From assembly GCA_963693285.1 (NCBI GenBank), contig OY848917.1:29523245-29587244 (forward strand): a DNA stretch of 64,000 nt, written 5' to 3'. The stretch comes from Xestospongia muta. Lineage: Eukaryota > Porifera > Demospongiae > Haplosclerida > Petrosiidae. The position numbers and the translations under genes were made by a program. Of this stretch, positions 12,683-24,149 are shown piece by piece; the stretch's first letter is position 1, and every line of letters starts with the position of its first letter. The notes under the pieces are model-generated. The model did no database searches. It worked only from the letters and a program-made list of their open reading frames with translations, and was not told where the DNA came from.

Positions 12683-15335
12683 TACACAGATCCCATAACA
12701 ATCTATAACATCATCTTTTCGGAAGAATATTCATGACTAAATATCAGTAATCAGTGGCAAGGAGGCTGGTTCACACATTTCTATTATATACGGTTCCCAA
12801 GACTATAAAAACATCAGTAGTTCCACACCCCTAAAAGCACTTTTTGTAACTAACACCTAATGTATTGACATCAAAGACAAGTTAATACCTGTACAAACTT
12901 GACTAAAAATGGAACAATCCCCATCACACTACTGAGATTAAGGGCCAAGTAAAAAGAGCACTAAAAAGTTTAGTGGCAATAAAACAGACTCATCTACACC
13001 AAAGGTTAATCATGTTATGTTAGTGTATACATTAACAGTATTTACCTAGAGAAGCATCATCACTATCGTCTGAAGTGACCTGTTTTAAAGCAGTATTGCT
13101 GCCCCATTAGTGCAAACTTCTGAGCAACCTAGATATGTATGTAGGTAAAATTAATGCATAAACAAGAGAAAAGTACATATGAACTTTGTTAGAAGTGGAT
13201 ATATTCACCTATTTACCCTCAGTAAGTGTCCATCTCTTCTTAGCGCTTGTTTAACTTTGATGAGGTCACTTTTTGAACAAATATAAATTTCTTAAAGACA
13301 ATGATGGAACTGCAAATTAAAGGATTATTGTATAGATTGTTACTTTATTGGATTGTTAATCTAATTCTTATTTTAGATTAAAGAAAAAATCATTTCACTA
13401 CAATATATAAAAGGACATAACTCATGGAAGTATTTTATATGTAACAGAAAATCAGAATGTGAATGAACCTAGACTTAGTTTTAAGAGATTTACAAAGGAC
13501 CAGCCTAGTCCTTCAGAAAAAACGATCAGCATTAAGAAACATGCACATATTGCATTCCCATGTAATAATGTTTTGGTCACAACCATTGTAGCAAGAGTGT
13601 GATAAATGTATGTTCAATCTGTTTTAAGTTGTTTATTTGCAGGATTTTATCGGTACTTTGACAAAACACAGGAAAAGCTACCTGTGTTTTGAAATTAATT
13701 AAAAAGACATGTGTAGATAGATATAATGTAATTTAAACCAAAGTTTAAATGTTGTTAATGGGGATGGATGCGGGCCATAGTGCGCATACGCAGTTTAGAT
13801 AAGAGCATATGCCCTGCTCTCTAGGCAAGCTAACAGACTTACTCACCCGCAGCGCACAGCATGATTTAGTTTGGTCCATTTTAACTTTGATCTGACTTCA
13901 AATGTGACAAAGTATCTGGGCAATGGGTGGAGCATACACTTGCTCCAACACAGTCATATCACCCTAGGACATGCCTCATTTTAGAATTAATAAGTGATTG
14001 GGGCTACCATAATTCATTTAAGGATCATTTAGCTTGATTAACCCCCTAAAAGTAGAATTAAAATGCATTTAATGATTTCATGTGTGCAGTCCGGATCCTC
14101 TTCTTTCCATACTATACTGTTCTGGAAAGCAGGGAGGCAATAGCAGAATACTCCGAATGTTTAAAGGAGGGTTCAAAATGTAGCATCAAAAAGCCAGAGC
14201 AAACTATTATCATTTCAGCATTAGTAGCACTCTAATAAAACTATAAATATGACCATGTCTTTTTATAATTATCATTCTAAATGTTTAAACTTAATAGTAT
14301 TCCCTGCAATGCCCTCTCCTTCACAGACTAGCTAGTTATAGGCATATGGTATAATGCATCATATAAATACTATCATTCACTTTTTTGACTTGAGTCCTGA
14401 CTATAAATCATCATCCATTGACATAACCTGCAATATGACATTGTTCATATTACTACTGTTTACAAAGATTTTGCTATAAATTTTCAATCTAGTTCCAAAC
14501 TTAGGAATCACCTTCAAACAATTTGCTCCTGGGTAACTGCTGAGTGCCTTGCAATCAATTTCTTGTTCTATGGTAAAAAAGAAACCAAGAATCTTAGTGC
14601 ATAAACTTAGGTATATGATTACCTCTAAAAACTCCTGAATTTAAAAAGACAGTCCTTTACCCTCACGACACGTACAGACTATCTATCGTAAAGGATTATT
14701 AGTAATATATACGCCATATGGATCAAGAAAGCTGAAGTCCCTATTGAACATAAGGAGAGCTTTGAGAGATTTGATGTCTTTATTGAAAGTACTGAGCTGG
14801 CCAAGCAAATAGTCTGTTTTGCGTTGAATATCTTTATTAGTATATAGGTCTCTTAGAGGAGCAAATCAATAATAATAGGTGTGGCTGAAACTTTAATGAA
14901 GAAGCAGAGAAATCCGTTGTGAGAAGTAATAACTATACTTGGTAGAAGTAAAGAGACATGGCTTCGTTACAAATTGAAGCAATTATGAGTCTCACTGCAT
15001 TCAACTACTGCTGCTTTCTTTGGTGCATCAGTCTGATCGCGGTTAGTCAAAAATCTGTTTTGAGGCTCATGACTTCAACTTCACTTGCTCAGTTGGTGGT
15101 GTTCTCACGCACTACTGATGTATATAGCAGCTACGTTTCTGTTTGGTCTTAACCATCATCTTTCTCAAACAGTTACAAAACTTACAAATCTCACTGTTGT
15201 CTATGCAATTGGAATGTTCCATTCAACAAGTATTTCAAGAAAATTAAAAACCAACTAACAATGGCAGATATAACGAATTGTGTTGACTCTTTTACAAGTC
15301 CTCTTCATGGATATTGGCAACAGAGCACCAAGTAA
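12683..15335. repeat. Large direct repeat, copy 2, split by a 678-bp segment
   Basis: The copy runs 12683-14419, is interrupted, and resumes at 15098-15335. The break falls exactly where copy 1 reads CATCCATTG followed by GTGGTGTTCTC without a gap. Identity over the aligned parts is roughly 97% by eye. The resumed end lies directly upstream of the tnp2-like transposase exons, so part of the repeat may be the 5' region of that element. Confidence 0.8.
14420..15097. mobile_element. 678-bp segment present in only one repeat copy
   Basis: Absent from copy 1 of the large repeat. It is either an insertion here or a deletion there. It includes a short readable stretch (WIKKAEVPIEHKESFERFDV at about 14717) of unknown family. 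No terminal inverted repeats or clear target-site duplication are visible. Confidence 0.4.
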
Positions 15336-15352
15336 AAAAACATTTACCATTT

Positions 15353-18025
15353 AAACGGCGTGTTGTTGAGACAAGTGAAACAATGACTTATATCCCAGTT
15401 TTGGATACATTACAATTGATGCTCAATAATTCCACTGTTTGGGGAGAGGTAAGTTAAATTAAGATTACAGCAATTAGTAATTTAGTGATGCACCAACAAT
15501 TTCAGAAAATCTGGTATGTAGTGAGTAAACATTTTATTTGAGTATATACTGGCCAATATTATATTATTTCCTAGATTCAGAGAGGCCATGAAAGTAGAGT
15601 GCCAGGGATTCTTAGTGACTTCTGTGATGGAGAAAACTTCAAAATACATAAAATGTTTTCTGTTTGGAAGAATGCTTTGCAACTGTTAGTATACTACGAT
15701 GATGTGGAGTTATGTAATCCATTAGGATCAAGTAGAACGAAGCACAAATTAGGTATGTACATGTATTTTTGAGTTCAGTGTAGATGTAGGTGAGTCTTTT
15801 ATTAAAATATGTATGTTGTAATTTTAGTATAGACATTATACGCATTTAGTATTGAACAAAATATTTTAGGATTCTTTTACTTCGCTCTGGCAAACCTTCA
15901 CCCAAAGTATCGGTCAAACGTCAGGAACATACAACAGCTGGCAATATGCAAGCAGAAATATATCAAGAAATACTCATTGGACTCTGTGCTAAAGCCAATT
16001 ATAGATGATTTGAAAAAAATTAGTAAATTTGATATTGTAAAATTTGACCTTTTATGTATTGATATGTGTACCTTTACAGGAGTCTGGGCATATATTCATG
16101 ATCAATGAAGAAAAGATCAAGTTATATGGTACCATTGCTTTGATATCAGCAGATAATCCAGCAAGCAGTGCTTGTGGTGTGTTCAAAGAAGGAAGCAGTG
16201 CTTATCACTTTTGTCGCCAGTGCTTAAGTACTGCAGACGAGAGTAAAGAGATTGTGAGTTTTAAGTTCCCTGTTCTTCTAACTTGCTTTGTTCTATTATA
16301 AAAATTAGTTCAAAGAAGAGCTGTTTCAGTTGCGCTCAGTTGAATTGCACCAATCACATTTAAATGATCTCAATGATGATGATGGGACTTACTTAGTTAA
16401 ACATGGAGTTACTAGACGAAGTGTTTTAATGGACTTAAGGTATTTTAATGTTTGTGAAGGTTTACTACCAGATGTCATGCTTGATATCCTGGAAGGATGT
16501 CTGCAATATGAATTAAAGTTATTTCTTCAGCACTCTGTGCTCACCAACCATTACTTCACTGTATGTTATTCTAATTTGCATTGGTAACAAGTTATCCTTC
16601 CAACATATTTAGCTGGCCACTTTGAATGATTTTATTGAAGGAATTGATCTGGGATATAATGAAACTGATCGTCCAGCACCAATATTTCACCAAACCCTTG
16701 TTAGTGATACTGCCAGTTTAAAGCAAAAAGGTAAGCTATATATGTTATACTGACTATGTTCATAATCAAAAACTTCTTTCTTTTCTTTCTTAATTGCATT
16801 CAGCATCTCAAGCATGGCTATTATGCCAGCTCATACCTTTTATGATTGGTAGTTTCATTCCTGAGAGTGATGATCACTATAAAAATTACTTACAAATGCT
16901 GGAGATCACAGACTACTTGATGGCACCAGAGATTTCAGAAGATGATGTTAGTTATCTGAAGCTTTTAATAGAGGACCATCATATAGCATTCCTTGACTTG
17001 TATCCTCAGTCAAGTGTGATCCCAAAAATGCACTATTGCATACACATGCCAAGGCTCATTCTAAAGTAAGCTACATTATGTACAAATAGTTACATGCATT
17101 GCATTGTTATTATGAAACATAACAATACTTTATTCAGATATGGACCTCTGGTTTGACATTGGTGCATGAGGTTTGAAGCAAAGCATTCATACTTCAAAAA
17201 ATTGTCTCAAAAAAAATGGAAATTACAAAAACATTAGCCTAACTCTTGCAAAGCGTCATCAATTAATGACCTGCTACAATAATTTGGACAACACTTCCTT
17301 AATCCAAGATGATCTTCAAATTGGCCCAGGTATATTTGATAGTTGTTGTTTGTTCTTCAGCTGTTATATACTTATGTGCAGGGAGTAGTGTTGCTGTTAT
17401 GGATTGTCCCTATGATCTGCAAGATGAATCGATAGAGTGTTACAGGTATATGCTTATGCATGCAAACAACATACTGTCTTGTTATCAGTTCAATTTGATT
17501 TCAATTATTAGGAATAGATAGTGTAATCTACTCATGTATGTGTATGTGTTTGTGTGTCTATATGTCTGTGAATTTCGTTAGGTACATGAATCAATAAGTT
17601 GATGAGTGTAACAGTTAACACTGCTTAATTTTTTTCAGAACCAACTGGTTAATCATTGCTGGTGTCAAATATCAACTGGATGCTACACTTCTAGTTGATG
17701 TCAAAGATGATCACCCTGTGTTTGCCAGGTTATGTCACATATACATCATTGGAGGAAACCAGCCATTTGGATATTGTCGCTGTTATACAACCGTCAAGTT
17801 TAACATTCATTATCATGTATATGGTATTAAAGCAACTTCCACATACACTTTATTTGACCTTGAAAATTTGAACAGATATCATTCCACACGGTATTTTATC
17901 AGGCAATTGCATGTACATTCTTCACCCATGCTAACTATTGTTCCTAAGTTTCATATATGTAGCACATTGTATGTGTACGTTTCGTTTTTTTCTTCTTTTT
18001 GTAACATGCTTTTTTGTGTTTTGTA
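15353..18025 (+). pseudogene. tnp2/CACTA-type transposase-like gene, multi-exon, broken
   Basis: At least nine exons read in order. They start about 15353-15450 (YIPVLDTLQLMLNN) and continue at 15575-15752 (SRVPGILSDFCDG, YYDDVELCNPLGS), about 15871-16036 (FFYFALANLHPKYRS), about 16081-16254 (SADNPASSACGVFKE then CRQC), about 16309-16560 (FNVCEGLLPDVMLDILEG), about 16612-16730, about 16803-17066 and about 17138-17330. Two further exons follow at about 17383-17444 and 17639-18025. The NPLGS, ADN and CMRFEAKHS motifs match a transposase-derived family common in invertebrates, which I place with Transposase_21 (tnp2, CACTA/EnSpm). A TGA at 17154-17156 replaces the residue expected between GPLV and HWCMRFEAKH. 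The frame also shifts at an A8 run (17209-17216). These two lesions make it a pseudogene. I could not find CACTA terminal repeats. Confidence 0.65.
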
Positions 18026-19228
18026 AATATTTGTTTACACTCAATAACATTGTAACAAATATTGCTATTATTAAAAGATAATTAGTTAATATTATATATA
18101 CAGTCATAACTTGTTTTGAACTCCTTCAATGGAAATATATGTGTAAATCTTGACTTGCTGCTCAATAACTTGCCTTAAGATCATATACTAACACTTTTCA
18201 ACAAACAGTTTGCATGTGTGACAACCCTTAGTAGAATTATTCCTCCACAAGCTCCATCACTTATATATTTATTAGATAATTAAGTATCACTAGGTTTCCG
18301 GTGATACTACAAACGAGACAATCCATCAGACCCTTTCGTTTCATTTCAGGTGCTGGCTACGCGAGACTAAAATTATACTATAGCTAGACCATAAGTGTAT
18401 TTTTTCATATTGAATTATGACTCCTTTCTGCTAGACATCTAGTCCACAGGATGCAATTATAAATATTGGCAGCATAATTGAATAAGATTTAAGTTTATGA
18501 TTGAGTACTAGAACTATATGCATATTACTTTACAGATGCAAAATTGAGTAAGCCTTTTTTTCACGAAAATTGACGTTATACATATATATATTGATTTTGG
18601 CAAGTTTACACATTGCAGACAAAGTAACCAATGGAGGACTAAATAACAATATGTAAATAAATATTCATTGACCTCCATATAGCTGTGAATAATTAGGTCA
18701 TATGGATATATCCTAGAAGTAGTATTCGCACTTTATTATTATTTATTTATACGCATTTTATTGTGCAATGCGTCATATATGTGACACTAGTTTACAGATG
18801 GCCCTTCATATATAGTATAACGATCTATTAAACTTCCTGTTTAAGAGACAACCATTTGTACACAAGCTTTCCTTCCAAATTTTCTTGGATGACATATAAA
18901 ACATCATTTGTCTATCTAATTATTGATCAAATCTTAATAAGAAAACTAGCAAGTTCTACATTACTCAATTTGTCTCCAATACACAATACATGAGAATTAC
19001 TACAAGTGTTGTTAATTCCTAGACACCTCAATGGCTCTGCCACAAAGTCTTCCTCATACATAAATATAGTTATCATGAAATTTAGTGACCTTTCTGCTTA
19101 TATTAGAATTTATTAGAGATCTATGTTCTTTGAGAAAAACGGAATTTCCTACTCTTTTCTCAACAGTCAAGTCAGTTTTAATTAATTTAAATTAATTAAT
19201 TTGCTGATGAGATCTCTGGTTAGAAGAT
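18026..19228. other. No gene recognised; partial Mutator-like TIR remnant at 18325-18366
   Basis: AT-rich sequence without convincing exons. The piece around 18325-18366 (GGCTACGCGAGACTA and the upstream CAGACCCTTTCG) resembles the right end of the foldback element at 62787-63252. An 8-bp hairpin (AGTATCAC / GTGATACT) lies near 18290. Confidence 0.45.
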
Positions 19229-19420
19229 TACACTCCTCCATTGGAACCCTAGCACATGACTATTGAAGTTACACTCTTCCGTTAAAACCACTAGCACATG
19301 ACTATTGAAGTCACACTCCTCTAACAGAACCCTAGCGCATGACTATTGAAGTCACACTCCTCCAACAGAACCCTAGCACATGACTACACTCCTCCATTGG
19401 AACCTCTAGCGCACAACTTT
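19229..19420. repeat. Imperfect ~46-bp tandem repeat, about five units
   Basis: Units read CACTCCTCCATTGGAACC or a close variant, followed by CTAGCACATGACTATTGAAG. Units vary in length, and the fourth lacks part of the tail. It lies directly upstream of the dynein-like exons and may have displaced their earlier exons. Confidence 0.8.
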
Positions 19421-19496
19421 CAATCACTTCTATTATCCCATGGTGTCTCTCTAGTAAGCTGTGCTAACTCTATTTGTTAACTCTTAATTGTTGGAG

Positions 19497-20001
19497 GTCG
19501 TCAATCAATGTTAGCAGTGGGTGACAGTGGTGGTACATTGCATATATTAGAAGTGCCATGGAGTCTATGTCATCCCTCCAGCAATGAGGTAGAGATATAG
19601 TGTTTAAATTAGAGATTATTCTCTCTCTCTCTAGTTGTCCATTATGTAGTCATTCTTTGAGAGAGAAGTCAAGCAATTAGAATTTGTTGCTGAAAGAAAT
19701 TGTATGCGTAGTGAAGAGAAGAAATTACTGGATGAAGCTAAAGCAATATCTGCTACAGAGGTTATATTAGTCAACGAATTATAATTATTATGTAATAATT
19801 TTAGGAGACACCTTAACAGAGCAAAGATAGTGGTTGGGAAGAGAAAACTGAATTAGTGAGTTTGGGTCTGAAAATATAAGTATGAGTCCATTTCTATTGC
19901 TTTGGTAGGAATACGATGATTATCTTAAGTTAGAGGATACTCTTTTAATAGAACTAGGAATCAAACAGCAACAGCAACAAGAAGACAGTTTAATAGTTTA
20001 A
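19497..20001 (+). pseudogene. Axonemal dynein intermediate chain C terminus (DNAI3/WDR63-like), broken
   Basis: Four exons read in a compatible order: 19497-19588 (LAVGDSGGTLHILEVPWSLC, a last WD40 blade), 19650-19760 (SFFEREVKQLEFVAERN, coiled coil), 19805-19855, and 19909-20001 (EYDDYLKLEDTLLIELG, then stop TAA). The order of WD blade, FEREVK-type helix and terminal YLxLE-x-x-LL-x-x-LG motif is that of the inner-arm dynein intermediate chain DNAI3 (WDR63), a ciliary protein. Exon 3 contains TAA at 19814-19816 in the only frame that joins its neighbours. No upstream WD40 exons were found; a tandem repeat occupies the place where they should be. Most likely a truncated pseudogene, less likely the 3' end of a gene with distant 5' exons. 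Confidence 0.68.
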
Positions 20002-20269
20002 AGATTATATTTATTACTCAAGTTATTGCAAAGAAAATATTTTAAAATTGTTGACACATATTCTGCATATGACACTTTGTGAATAATTTATTGCTCCTAG
20101 ACCTGCCAGCTCAACATTTTACTTTCTTAAAAAAGGTGTAGTTGATCCAACTGACTCACCTCCTGAACATCCTTACTGACTATTCTTTAATACTCTTAAA
20201 ATAGATTTATAAATAGATAATTAGATTTGTTTATAATTAAATAGAATTATAATTTTAAAAAAAACTGTG

Positions 20270-20650
20270 TGTTGCCCAAACGATCTTTTGTGACTCAATT
20301 CCACGCAGGCTTCCACTTAGGCTCCAGGATTCCCTGTTATTGCTAGCTAGGACCGCCACCTGGCTTGGTAACCCTCGTCCGAAGACGAGGTAATCCTGGC
20401 TGGAACGTCGCCCTAACTTCAAACCAGCCGTACTGGGTTTCGAGCTTCGGGAAGATGATCGTCATTACTAAACCGGGACTACAATACACCAAGCCTCATC
20501 TCGTTTAAAGGGAGACTACCAGCCGTAACCTACTCCGCCTTTCGGATACTCTGAAGAGATTGCTGGTAACTATCTCAGAGGTCATGATGCATTTGCAGAC
20601 GCTGGTCCACAACACACTGGCAACCAAGACTGTTTTGGCTTCCTTTTATA
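20270..20650. repeat. GC-richer dispersed repeat with a stable hairpin
   Basis: This ~380-bp block is clearly more GC-rich than its surroundings. Its right half recurs at 27077-27237 (ACCGGGACTACAATACACC and onward). It contains CCTCGTCCGAAGACGAGG, a 7-bp perfect stem; on the minus strand the loop is UUCG closed by C-G, an exceptionally stable RNA tetraloop. No reading frame is maintained. A structured RNA-derived repeat or the end of a retroelement are both possible. Confidence 0.6.
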
Positions 20651-21785
20651 TGTACTTTCGATTTTGTCTTCATGCTCTTGTGGGGTGCGACAATGTGCGC
20701 TTATGAATTTCATTAACAATTGCTATGAATATGATTATCGGTATAAAAAGACTTAAAAATTAATAATTAAAATAAAGCTATGTTTTAAGCAAACTAGGAC
20801 AACACTACTAATTACATTCATTTTTATCATTGTTTAATTTTATAGGCACCACAACAAAAGAAACAATCTTATAAACATTAAGTTAAAATTCTTTTAAGTC
20901 ACACATAGTTAATTGTATATTTATATTAGATCATATGATATGCTATCACTTTCATAATGGTTCAAAAAGACACACTCTATATATATATCATCTAACTTTT
21001 ATGGATGCTTTGTGATCTTCAATATCTTGACCATGAATAATAAGTTTATGACACTACCACTGAATGTGTTAAGACACTGGTACAAACTGTGGTGATCTTA
21101 CTAGTGAATTTATTTATTATAATAAAAATAATTATTTATTGTTTATAAAAGGACTATATTTCTATGAAAGTGTATTCCTCATTAATAAAATCATCAATAT
21201 TATTTAGCATAGCTAATCACCTATCAGCTTTGTCATGTATTGGTGAAGTACTGAATTTGGAATTATTTAATAAACTAATGGGAATTTTATGTAACAGCAA
21301 AATATGCACTGAGAACACAGATGAAAATATATGTCATATCCTTGATACTAAATAGAGTTTAATCCGACTCTCTTAGCAAGGACAAAACATTAATATATGT
21401 ATACATACATAGAGAAAGTTCTAGAACACACAAAAAGGAATAGACAATTGGGCATAATGACTAAGATAAGATATAGACACTCATCAAGTCACAATTCAAT
21501 GAAGTTCGTAATTCTTCCACAATAGTCACGTTATTTCATGCTTTGAGATCACAACGTCACATACTATGTTTAGGAACAATACGTTATATTACGTATTTCC
21601 GACGTAAAACGCATGTGGACATCTGGTTTAGCCTAGTTTCACATCTATATCGTATATATATAGTATTTATGAATCTATTATCACGAACGAAGCAATATTG
21701 CGCATGCGCAAAGGTTAGATGAGAAATAAATAATAGGTTAGATGAGAAATCTGACTAAATATTATTCTCAGGGCTACCGAGTATA
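20651..21785. other. No gene recognised; upstream region of the EF-hand gene
   Basis: AT-rich. A 62-codon plus-strand frame at 21164-21355 has no recognisable content. A tandem AGGTTAGATGAGAAAT duplication lies at about 21712-21750, just before the EF-hand start codon. Confidence 0.45.
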
Positions 21786-22435
21786 ATGGCAATAATAAGG
21801 AGGCTACTCTTGACTGATACTCAATACAAATATCCTCTTCTACGTGCTCCTATTATTCTTACTTCTAGGAAGTACACATTATCTGCTGACGAAAATTGGG
21901 CAAAGAAGCACAGAAAATTTTTTAAAGACACTTTTGGTGTTGATGCAAATAAAAATGAAAAAGCAAGTCTTAAAAATGCATACAGATATGCAGATTTATT
22001 TGCCAAAGAGAAGACCTTTAATCCCACGGATGTGAAATTTTTTAGAGACAAGTAAAATTTATCCTATAAATTTTCAGTTTTATGATGTGAATACTTTGAA
22101 AATATAAAAGCTTCTCTTCAGAATGATAAAGTACATAGTCATGATCATATATTGAAGTGATAGGTGTATTTTTGTTTTCCAGTCAACACTTCTGTCACTT
22201 GCTGATGAGGTTAATACGGGTGTTTTTAACTGTCTTGATTCTAATAAAGACGGTTTCATCTCCTATGATGAGTGGCTAGTCTATATAAGGCTCCTCAATT
22301 TTGGCTCAACGGAGGAAATGAGGCAAATGTTTAATGCAATAGATACCAATGGTGATGGTAAATTGAGCAGGGAAGTAATTGGTCAAGTCAGTAGATCTTT
22401 TTGGCTCAATGCTCCAGGAGCTGAACTTGCAAGGG
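21786..22435 (+). CDS. EF-hand calcium-binding protein, 3' end disrupted
   Basis: Exon 1 starts at ATG 21786. Its N terminus is rich in Arg, Leu and Tyr with no acidic residue for about 15 residues, so a mitochondrial presequence is possible. It then has a degenerate EF-hand (GVDANKNEKASLKN). A second exon starts at about 22183 after TTTTCCAG and holds a canonical EF loop (DSNKDGFISYDE, 22237-22272) and a second loop (DTNGDGKLSREV, 22342-22377) in which the twelfth residue is Val in place of Glu. The arrangement resembles sarcoplasmic or calexcitin-like calcium-binding proteins. The join is uncertain: the best donor (GTAAAA after 22050) would leave phase 2, whereas the second exon needs phase 0; a weaker donor at about 22034 would fit. 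Downstream the frame enters a TTA microsatellite and no normal C terminus follows, so the gene is probably damaged. Confidence 0.6.
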
Positions 22436-22445
22436 TTCATTGTTC

Positions 22446-22491
<46 letters not shown>
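22446..22491. repeat. (TTA)n microsatellite
   Basis: About fifteen TTA units followed by an ACA/ATA-rich tail. It encodes poly-Tyr in the EF-hand frame. Read on the minus strand it is an (ATA)n tract lying 3' of the adjacent LINE remnant, consistent with a retroelement tail. Confidence 0.9.
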
Positions 22492-22569
22492 CACAACAAT
22501 AACAACAACAATAATAACAATAACAATGAACAAAAGAAGGAGATTCAAGAAAACAAAAATTAATAAGGA

Positions 22570-23040
22570 CAAAAAAACTTAGTTCACTAATAAGCCAATT
22601 GGTGCTCCATCTTCAAGTCCAAGGCACCTCCACCTTGTACAAGACCCTCTTAAACAAAGTATGGATGATCTCAAGATAGCAAACGACATTTTAGTTCTCA
22701 CCCATCCCATTATCTCGCTATAACATGACAGACTCTCACTAGCTCTTCTCAAAAAGACCTCAACCTCACTACCAACATACCATCAACAGAGCAGCAATTG
22801 GCCCACAATGTGCCTCATACGCAGTCATATATTTATCCTTTTTTTCTCCCTCAGCTACTCTCAACACTTCTTTTGGTGAAAGATTGCTATAAGACAGGGC
22901 ATCAGTGTCTATGACTCTGACATCAAACAACTCCTCAGCCTGAGGCAACCAAACACCACGAATTGCCAAATCAGCAACCAGTGCTGGGGTACCAGTTTTG
23001 GAATCGGCCTCTCTCACGACTGACTCATGCTTCACTTGAC
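22570..23040 (-). mobile_element. LINE (non-LTR retrotransposon) ORF2 C-terminal remnant
   Basis: On the minus strand a frame from about 23035 gives LAIRGVWLPQAEELFDVRVI and DTDALSY, then VLRVAEGEKKDKYMTAYE. A second frame gives CSVDGML, and a third gives SEVEVFLRRASES and MGWVRTKMSFAILRSSILCL followed by RGS. These match the conserved region after the reverse transcriptase in many invertebrate retroelements and resemble the insertion at 6107-6463. At least two frameshifts show decay. The element ends toward the (ATA)n tract at 22446-22491, the expected position of a 3' tail. Confidence 0.68.
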
Positions 23041-23965
23041 TCTAGACAAGAGAGGCAACATTTCCTATTACATCTCATATCTCATTGTGCCTCTGGATCA
23101 CCAAATCACCTTTCCTACATGATAATGGATAAATATTTATATAATTATAATAGTGTCTATTACATGTTGTATTGTCTCTTTCAGGATCTTTATACTCTAC
23201 TGTGTACTATCTATTACATTATGATTTACATGATGATCATGTGATCAAAGCATTACATGTAGTCAGAGTCAAAGGGTTAATAATTAATAATTAGTAATGC
23301 ATACTATTTCATGAAAATTTATATTTTTGAAAAATCCCAAAATCAGAGCCTTACACAATACCTTATATATAATAATACCTTTAAACATCAAACATTAAAA
23401 TATCATTTATGAGTCAGGCTGGTTTATATTTGATGTACACTACAACAGAAAATAGAGTGACTCCACTCAGGATTCCTTAATGAATATTGTCTGCAAAAAT
23501 ATTCGTCAGTTCTCCCAACAAATAGAATCAACTCATGCTTACAAGCATGAATAATTGTGATATCTGCCTCATTTAGTAACTTATTAATATTTATAAGTTA
23601 GTTTTGTGTTTAAGTCTTTTGTTTTTGTATTTCAGTCAGAGAGAGAGTCAGTGAGGTTCGATAGCATGTTGTCATTTAATACAGTTATTTGGGTCATTGT
23701 TTTGTGGAGTTTTGTTGTTTGATGTTGTTTACTAGTTATTTGCTGACTGTGAGTTTTTTTTGCAACTGTGTGGATTCCGGTTATTTCAATAATACAATTT
23801 AGATCAGAAAAATGCTTAACAAATCCTTGTTGCATAGCAGTAGCCTAAATTGTACAAATCATTTAATTAATCCACTATCATTTAATTTATTAAAAGTAAT
23901 TGTGTCACACTATACCATATAAAATATGCCATACAAAGTAAACGTTCACACATTGTGAGTAACAT
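23041..23965. other. No gene recognised; part of the Vps62-like duplication unit
   Basis: The stretch 23340-23870 is similar to 31480-31930 (shared CCAGGCTGGTTTA-type and GACTCCACTC blocks), so it belongs to the downstream flank duplicated with the Vps62-like genes. No coding content seen. Confidence 0.5.
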
Positions 23966-23966
23966 A

Positions 23967-24068
23967 ATTATAAAATTATAGCAAAATTACACAAGTCCTA
24001 ACTATAAAATTATAGCAAAATTACACAAGTCCTAACTATAAAATTATAGCAAAATTACACAAGTCCTA
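23967..24068. repeat. 34-bp tandem repeat, three units
   Basis: ATAAAATTATAGCAAAATTA followed by CACAAGTCCTA is repeated three times with almost no change, in the 3' flank of the first Vps62-like gene. The corresponding flank of copies 2 and 3 has a single related unit. Confidence 0.92.
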
Positions 24069-24149
24069 ACAGGTACAAAACTAATTAATTTGTTCTTTGA
24101 ATTTAGCAGTAGTTTCCTGCAGTAACTTTCTACTTACTTTTTAATAGAA

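Noticed and set aside
22769..23035. Minus-strand 88-codon frame as an independent gene
   Set aside because: Its motifs continue in other frames after its stop and match a retroelement C terminus, so it is a decayed LINE piece.
23967..24068. Possible CRISPR-like or origin repeats
   Set aside because: Three contiguous 34-bp units without spacers in an animal genome are an ordinary tandem repeat.
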